DNA of 64,000 bases, from NCBI RefSeq assembly GCF_932294415.1, contig NC_065536.1, positions 868,001 through 932,000 of the forward strand. Direction: 5' to 3'. Under the pieces are notes generated by a model. That model was not told where the DNA came from. It worked only from the letters and a program-made list of their open reading frames with translations, and made no database searches. Below, piece after piece: positions 23,848 through 33,671 of this stretch (positions are counted from its first letter, which is position 1; the number at the start of each line of letters is the position of its first letter). Both the position numbers and the translations under genes were made by a program. The DNA is from Quercus robur (taxonomy: Eukaryota; Streptophyta; Magnoliopsida; Fagales; Fagaceae).

Positions 23848-25988
23848 ATGTCTAGTGCATCAAGTAACCAGTCGGTGGTTCGTGATGGGACGGAATACGA
23901 GGATGTATACCCGTCCGGTCATAAAGACCAAGAGAGCCCCGGCGAAAATAGGAGTCCGTCTGCCTCCTCTTCATCCTCAACAAATGAGGATGTGGAGATA
24001 GTCGAAGTAGAGGGTTCCGATGACGACGGGGATCAACCACTGGAGTCCGTTGTAGGCGCTGATGGACTAAGGCAGTTCATCATGTTGCCAGAGTGGACTG
24101 TGCATAGGTTTACATCCGTCATCAGGGAGAAACATTTCAGCACCTTCAGGACCAACTTCCAAATCCCAGACTATGTCTCCATCCGTCTACCATATGTGTC
24201 GGAGAAGTGTTATTACGAAGGGGTAGACGGTGTAGGAGTGTACGAGCAGGCATTGAAGGCTGGACTTCGATTCCCGCTTTCTACACTTCATAGGGAACTC
24301 TTGCAGTATCTGGGGTTGTCCGTCACCCAGATATCCCCTAACGCCTGGAGGGTCTTCATTGCCATGGAGATTCTTTACGGTGCAATGTCAAACGGGGAAA
24401 GGAAATTGACGGTCCGTGAATTTCTTCACTGTTACCGTCCAGACGAGATTTCTGGATCAAGGGGGATGTACAGTTTTGCCAGTCGGAGCCCCTTGTTGAA
24501 GGTGATCTTTGAGACCCCAGACTCAAATAGAGACTGGAAGAGTCGGTACTTCTTCCTGGAGGGTGACAGATGGATGAACCATCCAGGGGAGACGGAGTAC
24601 ATGCCCGTCGACACAACTTGGGCAGTTATAAATCAGACACGTATGCATCCGTCTAAATTTTGTACTGCCTTTCATATCCGTCCAGTTATATGTGTATATC
24701 TTGATCATTTTTCTTTGCAGGTAGACGGCACCCTCAAGTCAGCCTCGAGGAGTTTAGCTTCCTTGAAAAGGTTTGCAAGAAGACTACGCCGGAGGAAAGG
24801 ACTTGGGCTAAGTTGGTGAACCCGAGGACCATACATTGGTACTGCGACGGTCCTGAGCCCTCCCAAGAAGCAATAAGATACGACGAGCGAGTTCATAGAC
24901 GTAAGCCCGTCGACTTTACTTTGCCATTTACTTAGCTTTATTTTGTTTTAATTTCATCCGTCATTATTTACAGAGATGGATGACGCAAAGAGGAGAGCTT
25001 TGATCAAGTCCCAAGCCGTCAAGAAGAGGGAATCCGGCGAGGAGGTTCCTAAGGTGTCAGCTTCAGTCCCTAAGAGGAAACTGACGACAAAATCCGACCG
25101 TCCATTTAAGCAACCAAAGGTCTCTCTTGAACCTGTGGTTGGCTTAATGGCTGAGGGTAACAAGGCCGTCACCCCAGCGAAGCAGGGGAAGGGTAAGGGA
25201 TTGATGACGGTCCCAGACGGTAAGCAAGAGAGACCTCCTTCCCTTCTCCGTGATGACTCCAAGTATGCATTGGAGAAGCTGTCGTCCATCATCACGGCAG
25301 AAGACTATGAAGACCTGGGAAACCATTCGACGGAGGCCATGGGGGAGACGGGCCTCTTTGCCGTCGCTCAGGTTGGTTATGTTTGTCAAATAAGTTTTTA
25401 TTTTTCTTTCTTGTTGTTACTTACATTATGTGACGGTCTCTTTTCTATTTGCAGTCCTTGGTCATGATGAAGGGACTACTTGACCGGTGTCTCAACCGTG
25501 AGAGTACCTTGGACCGGGTGCGCGCGAAGGCGCAGCAGACGGAGGAAGAGCTCGGACAACTTCATAAATGGAGGTCCAAGATGGAGAAGAAGCTGGAGCT
25601 TTCTGAGCAGGCGAGGAAGGAGCTGGAGGAGAAGACGGCCACTTCGCTGACGGCCTTAGAGAATGAAGAGGCTGAGATCAAACAACTCAAAGAAGAGCTC
25701 CGTCAGGCGAAAGTGGCAGCCGTCGAGGAGTATCGATGCTCGGAGTCCTGTTTGGGCGAGCTGTCGGACTCCTTCCTTCAAGGCTTCGATGATTCTCTCC
25801 GTCAAGTCAAGAATGCTTATCCAGAGCTGGATTTGACAATGGTCAAACTTGAGGACCAAGCCCAGACTTCTGCCCTCCCCGTCGCCTCCGAAAATACGGA
25901 GGACCTTTTTGGCGACGGTGCTGCTCAAGGAGACGGAGAGTCCGCCCCGTCGAAGGATGTCCCAGTTGCTGAACCAAAGGAAGTTTAA
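23848..25988 (+). CDS. Spliced antisense accessory protein of the Tat element (gypsy-type 'transposase' PF04195-like), ~634 aa
   Basis: Four coding exons assemble into one open frame: 23848-24640, 24721-24900, 24974-25371 and 25455-25988, with introns 24641-24720, 24901-24973 and 25372-25454, all GT...AG. The three junctions keep frame and the total is 1905 nt (635 codons with stop). A further 119-bp intron (23726-23844) sits in the 5' UTR, three bases before the ATG. The N-terminus is Ser/acidic-rich (about residues 30-60). The middle (about 70-260) has LRFPLSTLHRELLQYLGLSV and SPNAWRVFIAMEIL, the pattern I know from the plant 'putative gypsy type transposon' domain. The C-terminal third is Lys/Glu-rich and predicted coiled coil (KMEKKLELSEQARKELEEK). 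Function is unknown. Antisense extra ORFs are known in Tat elements. Alternatively it is a captured host gene. Exon calls are by eye. Confidence 0.75.
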
Positions 25989-26283
25989 CGTCTATGTAAT
26001 TCATTTTTTTTTTTTTTTTATTCACATTTTAAGACAATCCGTCCTCTTTAATTGTATTAAACATTTGCCTTTGGGGCTTTTTGCTTAATGTTCAGATATG
26101 CTTTTTATAATTGTTTGGTATTCTGTCTAAAGCTCCGTCTCCCTTCTTGAGGAAGGATTTTTGTGAGAATATTTGTCTGTGACACTCCGTCCGCATTGTA
26201 GACTTATTATCTTGTGTTGATTGAGCATTTACATCGTTGAGAATTTTCCTTTTCCGTCTGTTTTGAGAGGTTTATTAGGAGGA
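25989..26283 (+). other. 3' UTR/terminator region of the antisense gene
   Basis: T-rich DNA follows the TAA, with GTATTAAACA near 26056 as the closest thing to a poly(A) signal. Scattered CCGTC words continue into the tandem array. Confidence 0.4.
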
Positions 26284-27150
26284 CCGTCCACTTTGTGGCG
26301 TTGTACATCAATTTTAAACATATCGCGTATTTAATGGACTTGTAAAAATTTTGACGTAGTTATCTTCCGTCCACTTTGAGAACACGCTCTTCTATTATTT
26401 CCATCCACCTTGGGGACTTTATTTCATGTATTTCAACATCTTTGTGATCTGTCCACTTTGTGGACTGATTTCATCACCTTAGTGATCCGTCCACTTTATG
26501 GACTTATTTCATCACCTTAGCGTTCCGTCCACCTTGTGGACAAACGTTTCATCACCTTAGTGATCCGTCCGCTTTGTGGACTCGGATTTCGCGTCCGTCC
26601 ATCCTGTGGACTTAAGGTTATCATCCGTGTAGGGTGATCCGTCGACGTTGTGGACTTAGGGTGATCGTCCCTGTAGGACGATCCGTCATCTTGTGGACTT
26701 CATATTGTATCCGTCCATCTTGTGGACTTAAGGTCATCGCTGTAGGATGATCCGTCCACCTTGTGGACTTAGGGTGATCGTCCTTGTAGGACGATCCGTC
26801 CATCTTGTGGACTTCATATTTTATCCGTCCATCTTGTGGATTTAGGGTTATCATCCTTGTAGGATGATCCGTCCACCTTGTGGACTTCATATCATATCCG
26901 TCCATCTTGTGGACTTAAGGTTATCATCCCTGTAGGACGATCCGTCCACTTTGTGGACTTAGGGTTATCATCCTTGTAGGATGATCCGTCCACCTTGTGG
27001 ACTTCATATCATATCCGTCCATCTTGTGGACTTAAGGTTATCATCCCTGTAGGATGATCCGTCCACTTTGTGGACTTAGGGTTATCATCCCTGTAGTATG
27101 ATCCGTCCACTTTGTGGACTTCTATTGTTTCCGTTAACTTTGTGGACAAT
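26284..27150. repeat. Hairpin-rich minisatellite of the Tat element
   Basis: About 22 copies by eye of CCGTCCACTTTGTGGACTT and variants, spaced alternately about 29 and 44 bp. The core GTCCAC-TTT-GTGGAC is itself a 6-bp-stem, 3-nt-loop inverted repeat. The intervening ATCATCCCTGTAGGATGAT is a second one. Copies in the right half (26590-27130) are more uniform than those on the left. Tandem repeats at this position are usual in Tat elements. Confidence 0.85.
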
Positions 27151-27341
27151 TGCAATGACATACATTCAAGTAGAAGATCAAAATTGCATCTGATTATAGA
27201 AATGCGTAAAGGAAAAGTGCCTGCCCCCTTGGGCTTAAAAAAGGCACGACAATATTGTAGCAAAAATAGTTAAACAGTGCCAAAAAAAAAAGTTAATAAT
27301 GCCAAAAAGTCTTAAAAGAGAAACTGGTTGTCGTGTCGCTA

Positions 27342-30300
27342 TTACTGGTAGTATTTCCTCAAGTGCTCGGCATTCCACGGATGTGGTAGCTTTTCTCCGT
27401 CTATTGTCTCCAGGTGGTATGTTCCTTTCCTTCTCCACGACGTGACTCTGTAGGGTCCTTCCCAGTTGGGGCCGAGTTTTCCCTGTGCAGGGTCTCTAGT
27501 TGTACCCATGACCCTCCTGAGTACGAGGTCTCCTACTTGGAAGCTTCTTTGTCGGACCCGAGAGTTGAAATGTCTGGACATGCGATCCTGGTATCTAGCG
27601 ATCCTCTATTCTGCTGCCGTCCTGACCTCATCTATAAGGTCCAGCTGTAGCCTCATGGATTCGTCATTCCTTCCCTCGTCGTGGTTGTGAACCCTGTAGC
27701 TTGTGAGCCCAATTTCTGCTGGGATGACTGCCTCGCTCCCGTATGTCAGTCGAAACGGTGTCTCTCCTGTCGGAGTCCTCGCCGTTGTCCTATACGCCCA
27801 CAGTATGCTTGGCAATTCTTCTGGCCATATGCCCTTTGCCCCCTCGAGCCGAGTCTTGATAATCTTTAGCAGGGATCGGTTTGTGACCTCAACCTGACCG
27901 TTAGCCTGAGGATGGGCGGGTGATGAGTAGTGGTTTTTTATTCCTAGCTGTGTACAGAAATCACGGAAGGGGCCGTTATCGAACTGCCTCCCGTTATCTG
28001 AGACAAGGACTCTAGGAATACCAAACCTACATACTATGTTCCGCCAGACAAAACTTCTAATGTTCTTTTCTGTAATGGTGGCCAAGGCTTCCGCTTCTAC
28101 CCATTTCGTGAAGTAATCAATACCCACTACCAAGAACTTTAGCTGCCTTATCGCCGTTGGGAAAGGTCCCATGATGTCCAGTCCCCACTGAGCGAACGGC
28201 CATGGAGTCGTTATGGGGGTTAGCTCTTCAGCTAGCTGTCCGATAAAATTGCTGAACCTCTGGCATTTGTCGCATCTTTTAACGTAGGACTCAGCATCCT
28301 TTTGCATGGTCGGCCAGTAATACCCAGCTCGTAACAGTTTGTGCACCAACGACTGCGACCCAGAATGATTCCCGCATATTCCTTCGTGTACTTCCCTCAT
28401 CACGTAGTCTGCCTCTTCAACCCCGAGACATCTTAGGTAAGGACGGGAGAAACCTCTCTTGTAAAGAGTGTCTTTTATCAAGACGAACCTTGCCGCTCGG
28501 ACTTTTAGCTTTCTCGCTGCCTCCTTCTCTTCAGGCAATATCCCGTCCTTTAAGTATGAAGCTATCGGCGTAGTCCAGTTTCTTTCAGAGCGTATCTCCT
28601 GCATGTTGTCGGGGTCTATTAGCGAAAAGATTTGAACAAAGGGAAGTACATTACCCGGTGTTATCATATGTTCTGCTGAAGCGGCTTTGGCTAGCCGATC
28701 GGCGGGCTCATTGTCTCCCCTGGGGATCTGGACGAACTTTGCTTTTAGCCCGTCGATTCTAGCCCTCACTTGATTAAGATATCTCTTCAACCTTTCCCCT
28801 TTGCATTCATAATCTCCGTTTACTTGATTGGTCACGACTTGAGAGTCGCAATGCACGACCACACTTTCAGCTCCGGCGGCTTTGGCTAGGTCGAGTCCTG
28901 CTGCTACCGCTTCGTATTCTGCTTCATTGTTGGTAATGGGGAAGTCGAGACGGACCATACATTCAATCTCATCTCCTTCAGGTGACAACAATACTATGCC
29001 GGCTCCTCCAACTCGCTTATTGGATGATCCGTCGGTGTAGATGTTCCACTGGGGGGGTTCTTCTGCCCCCTTGTCCGCGTCATGCGTAAACTCTGCTATG
29101 AAGTCGGCTACAGCTTGTCCTTTAATGGCCACACGTGGACGGTACTTGATGTCAAACTCACTCAATTCTATTGCCCACAGCGTCAGTCGACCTGCGGCCT
29201 CAGGATTACTTAGTGCCCTTCGCAAGGGCTTGTCGGTCATTACGTTCACGGTGTGGGCTTGAAAGTAGGGCTTGAGCTTGCGAGCCGCCGTGACCAACGC
29301 AAAAGCGAGTTTCTCCATAGGTTGGTATCTTTCCTCGGCGCCGCGGAGCGCTCGGCTGGCGTAGTACACAGGCTTCTGTGCCCTGTCCTCCTCTCTTATT
29401 AAGGCCGCGCTGACGGCCGCAGTGGAGACAGCCAAATAGAGGAAGAGCTCTTCACCTGGTTGCGAGGGGCTCAGTAGAGGCGGTGAAGATAGATAGGTTT
29501 TTAACTCCTCGAAGGCTCGCTGACACTCGTTCGTCCACTCGAATGACTTTTTCAATGTTCGAAAGAAGGGTAAACATTTGTCCGTCGCTCTCGACACGAA
29601 TCTATTCAATGCTGCTACCTTGCCGTTAAGGCTCTGTACATCCTTCACGTTTCTCGGGGGGGCCATCTCCATTATGGCTCGGATTTTGTCCGGGTTAGCT
29701 TCAATCCCCCTTTGAGATACCATGAACCCTAGGAATTTGCCTGCCGTTACACCGAATGCGCACTTTCCTGGATTGAGTTTCATGTTGTAGGATCGAAGTG
29801 TGCCGAATGTTTCCTTGAGATCTTCCAAGTGATCTTCCTCCTTCCGGCTCTTCACCAGCATGTCGTCGACATAAACTTGGACATTCCTCCCGATTTGCTG
29901 TGCGAACATCTTGTTCATTAGTCTCTGGTATGTTGCCCCTGCATTCTTCAGACCGAATGGCTTTACTTTGTAGCAGAAGAGTCCTTGACTGGTTACAAAC
30001 GAAGTCTTCTCCTGGTCGTCCTCGTGCATGCGGATCTGGTTATAACCCGAGAAAGCATCCATGAAGCTTAGCAATTGGTGTTGAGCCGTCGAGTCCACTA
30101 GGATGTCGACCCTTGGAAGGGGATAGCTATCTTTGGGGCATGCTTTGTTAAGATCGGTGAAGTCCACGCACATCCGCCATTTGCCACTCGTTTTCTTTAC
30201 CATTACCACATTCGCCAGCCAATCGGGGTAGTAGACTTCCCTGATGAAGCTTGCCTTTTGGAGTTTGCGGACCTCTTCCGCTATTGCTTGGTCTCGTTCC

Positions 30301-32573
30301 GGGGCGAATACTCTCTTCTTTTGTCGGACGGGTGGGAACGAGGGCAACACATTCAACTTATGTACCATGACCGAGGGATCGATTCCTGGCATATCGTCAT
30401 GGCTCCAGGCGAACACATCCTTATTGCTTCTCAAGAAAGCTACGAGCTCTTGACGGATTGCGGGTTTGGCAAGCGTTCCGATCCTGGTGGTTCGGTCTGG
30501 ATTGGAACTGTCGAGAGTTATCTCCTCTAGCTTCTCTGTAGGTTCTGCCGTCGTTCGGTGTTCTTCTATGTTCAAGGCTTGGATTTGGTCTTCCACCTCC
30601 ATCATAGCTACGTAGCATTCTCGTGTGGCAATTTGACTTCCGCGTAGCTCTCCTACCCCGTACTCTGTTGGAAACTTGATCATCAAGTGGTAAGTTGATG
30701 TTGCCGCCTTCCACGAGTTGAGCGTGGGTCGCCCAATAATAGCGTTGTAGGCTGACGAGCAATCGACCACCAAGAATGTTACGTCCTTGGTGATTTGTTG
30801 TGGGTAATCTCCTACTGTCACCGATAACGTGACTGCGCCCAAAGGGAATATTCTACTCCCTCCGAAACCAACGAGCGGGGCGTTTGTTGGTATCAGCAGC
30901 TCCCTATCAATCCTCATTTGTTGGAACGCCGGATAATACAAGATGTCGGCCGAACTACCGTTGTCGACCAACACTCGGTGGATGTTGTAGTCGCCTGCCC
31001 GCAAGGTGACGACGAGGGCATCGTCGTGTGGATGGTGTAAGCGCCTTGCATCCTCTTCCGAGAACCCGATAATGGGGCCTTCCCTTCTTGCCATCTTTGG
31101 CACTGTACCCGCCAACTGGACATTCTGTACCATCCGAAGATATGTTTTACGAGCCTTTTTTGACGATCCGGCCGCACCTGTTCCTCCAATTATCATCCTT
31201 ATGTCCCCCAATGGGGGCCTCGGTCGCTCGTTCTCTCGACGGGGGTGTTGTTCTTGCGGGGGTTGATCCGTTCTCTCCTTACTGACGAACTTCTTCAATT
31301 TCCCTTGTCGGATAAGGGTTTCGATTTGTTGCTTCAAATCATAGCAGTCGGCCGTGTCGTGACCATGGTCAAGGTGGAAGCGGCAATATTTGTCTCTGGA
31401 CCTTTTGTTGGGATCACTCTTCAGCTTTCCCGGAAACGTCAGGGATCCTTCGTCCTTAATCTGCATTAGGACTTGGTCTATCGGGGCGGTCAACGGAGTG
31501 AAACTTGTGAACCGTCCGCCCATTGGTTTCGGACGTCTGTCCTCCCTCCGATCTCCCATCCGTCCTCTCTTCCGCCCCTGGTCCTGTCGGGGGTCCTCTT
31601 GTCTGTCCCTTTTCTTGGGTCTGTCTTCTCGGGCTAACAGTGCATCTTCAGCGTTCATATACTTGGTGGCCTTGTAAAGCACCTCTGACATGGTCTTTGG
31701 GTCGTTTTTGTATAGGGAGAACAAAAACTTACCCCCCTTCAGCCCGTTCGTGAACGCTGCCACCAATATCTTGTCGTCGGCTTCGTCGATCGAGAGCGCT
31801 TCTTTATTGAAGCGTGATATGTAGGCCCGTAACGTCTCCTCCTCTCTCTGCTTGATATTCATTAAACAAGCTGTGGACTTCTTATACCGATGTCCTCCGA
31901 TGAAGTGCGTAGTGAACTGAGCGCTCAGCTCCTTGAAGGTGCCGATGGAGTTTGGTGTTAGTCGGCTGAACCAAATCCTTGCCGCGCCCTTCAGGGTTGT
32001 AGGGAATGCCCTACACATAATTGCGTCTGCCACTCCCTGAAGGTGCATCAGGGTCTTGAAGGTCTCTAGGTGATCGAGGGGATCCTTGATTCCGTCATAA
32101 CTGTCCATACTCGGCATGCGGAACTTACTCGGCAGGGGGAAGGAATTGACGGACGCCGTAAATGGCGAGTCAGTCCGGTTGACAAGGTCGTCAAGATCGC
32201 TGGACACTCGCCCCTTGAGAGCGTTCATCAGGACTTCCATCTGTTCCTTCATCGCCTGCATCTCCGCGATGATGGGTTGTGGAGCTGTATCCGTCACTGA
32301 TGGGATGCTAGCGTCCCGTCGCACTTGTTTGCTCGGGGCGTTACTCTCCTGTGGTCCGTCATTATTTCTCCTTTCCTCACTGTTCCCTTCTTGATCTTCT
32401 CCTTGGCTATTCACCGCCGCACTCTTTTGATTCAGCTGCTCTACCAGGTCGTGGTTTTGTTTGGTGAGGCGCTCCACGGCTGCGGCGAGCGTCTTGACCT
32501 GTCTCTCAAGGGCAGTCGTAGGGGCTTCTTCCTGGACGTCATTTGTGGTTGCCATCGAGCGTGTGAGTACCAT
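27342..32573 (-). pseudogene. Tat gag-pol polyprotein, one in-frame TAG
   Basis: Encodes the capsid and the enzymes that copy and integrate the element. From the ATG at 32573 (51 bp inside the LTR edge): gag (about residues 160-270), a CxFH...GH...C knuckle (about 405), protease with DNGSS (D537), RT with YVDD at 901-904, RNase H (about 1050-1150), second RNase H beginning WNIYTDGSS (about 1177), integrase HHCC (GNHSG...CDKCQRF), then the DDE core (about 1466 on; DNGRQF, then HPQANGQVEV). The frame is open for 1655 codons, then a TAG at 27606-27608, then open again in the same frame to TAA at 27342-27344. The stop replaces what relatives have as CAG (Gln), cutting off about 88 residues, the integrase C-terminal GDLVLRRV...GPNWEGPY module. 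Otherwise intact. Confidence 0.92.
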
Positions 32574-32604
32574 GTAACTCTTTTGTCTAGGAAACGTCGA
32601 TTTG

Positions 32605-32622
32605 TTCCCACAGACGGCGCCA
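32605..32622 (-). other. Primer binding site of the Tat element
   Basis: Two bases inside the 5' LTR the minus strand reads TGGCGCCGTCTGTGGGAA, starting with the TGG complementary to a tRNA CCA end. TGGCGCCG-type sites are common in Tat elements. The tRNA species is not certain. Confidence 0.75.
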
Positions 32623-32624
32623 AC

Positions 32625-33112
32625 TGATGACGTCGTAAATTGTCACCAATAGGTCACACCGTACTCGCGACTCGAATCGAACCTGCACGACAAGAACAAT
32701 CGACGGACGTCCTTCAGGGAGCACCGGTGTGGTGCCGGCCAAAGGTTCTCCGACGGTTAAGTTAGAATTGTTCTGTTTTACTTAGAGCGTTAGAGAGGGT
32801 TAATTAAAGCGTACCTCGATTTCTGGGGGTATTATGCCTTTTATAGTGTTAAAGGGTTGACTTTTCCTTTTTGGTTTCCACATCTTTTCAATGTGGGACT
32901 CTACTCCCAATTCTCCTAAGCGTGGTGAGCAAGGATCCCCATTTCCGGATCATGGGGTCTTTCTGGGCTATGGACGTTTCGGATCATGGGCCCTTACAAT
33001 GTCAGTCAGTGATGGGCCTTCGAAGCTAGGACCATCATCACACAGGCCCAAGAGACCCAGTCCGTCAGGCCCATTAAGGTAAGCCATTAGGCCCAATATT
33101 TTATCATCTTCA
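32625..33112 (-). repeat. 5' LTR of the Tat element
   Basis: 488 bp. Minus-strand TATA box TATAAAAG at 32838-32845 drives transcription leftward into gag-pol, away from the receptor kinase. Two substitutions distinguish it from the 3' LTR. Confidence 0.93.
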
Positions 33113-33671
33113 TTGACTATACTTGGTAGTGCTATTTTCCCCACCAATTAGAAAGTATCCATACCGTACGTGTTCAAATCTAACTCTTTTTCTCACTCTC
33201 TCAATCTAAATATGGATGAGAATATTATTGAAAGTAAAAAATGAGTCTTAATGTTACAATGAGGTACACCGTCAAACACAGCATTCTAACTGAAAGGGAA
33301 GATACTAATTAACTAACTAATCTAGCCGTAATGGTAACGGCTTAAAGTAAATCATGTCTTCAGTGCACAATTTCAGTTGTTTTGAGTATGCCTTGTGTGA
33401 AAGTGTTATTAACACTGCTTTATTTATTTATTCTATATATAGCAAAACACGCAAAAACCTAATACAAATCAATGCAAATTAACCATATAATAATAACAGT
33501 AAAACCAAAGGTGTTCAAAGTGTCATGGTCCAAGAGTCTTGTTCTGCACCACTAGGGGGGATGCAAAGGTTTTATTAGTTGAGCAATTTCTTTCCTCTAT
33601 TAAATAATAAATATACGGTATATAGAAGATTTAACCAAAAGAAACATCTTGTTCAGCCTGTTGCATTTCTC
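33113..33671 (+). promoter_or_regulatory. Promoter and 5' UTR of the S-domain receptor kinase
   Basis: A TATA-like TCTATATATAGC is at 33432-33443, about 230 bp before the ATG. The Tat 5' LTR ends at 33112, leaving only about 320 bp between the retroelement and the TATA box, so any distal regulatory DNA has been displaced by 10.3 kb. Confidence 0.45.

Larger units (their letters stand above)
22794..33112 (-). mobile_element. Tat-lineage Ty3/gypsy LTR retrotransposon, 10,319 bp
   Basis: The element is complete: two 488-bp LTRs with TG...CA ends, TSD TTGAC (22789-22793, 33113-33117), PBS next to the right LTR and polypurine tract next to the left one, so it reads on the minus strand. Gag-pol order is gag, protease, RT, RNase H, a second (archaeal-type) RNase H, integrase; the second RNase H is the hallmark of the Tat lineage. 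Between pol and the 3' LTR lie a hairpin-rich tandem repeat (26284-27150) and a spliced gene on the opposite strand (23848-25988), both features known in Tat relatives. The LTRs differ at only two positions (22874/32705 and 22970/32801), 0.41%, so insertion is recent. One TAG in pol suggests it depends on other copies to move. Confidence 0.93.

Noticed and set aside
26621-26905. Minus-strand ORF of 94 codons in the minisatellite
   Set aside because: It is translation of the hairpin repeat, not a gene.
26284-27150. CRISPR-like array
   Set aside because: Regular short palindromic repeats, but the spacers are also repeated and the context is a plant retrotransposon.
33579-33671. Upstream extension of the receptor kinase frame
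   Set aside because: No ATG there (the open frame only has TTG); the ATG at 33672 precedes a proper signal peptide.
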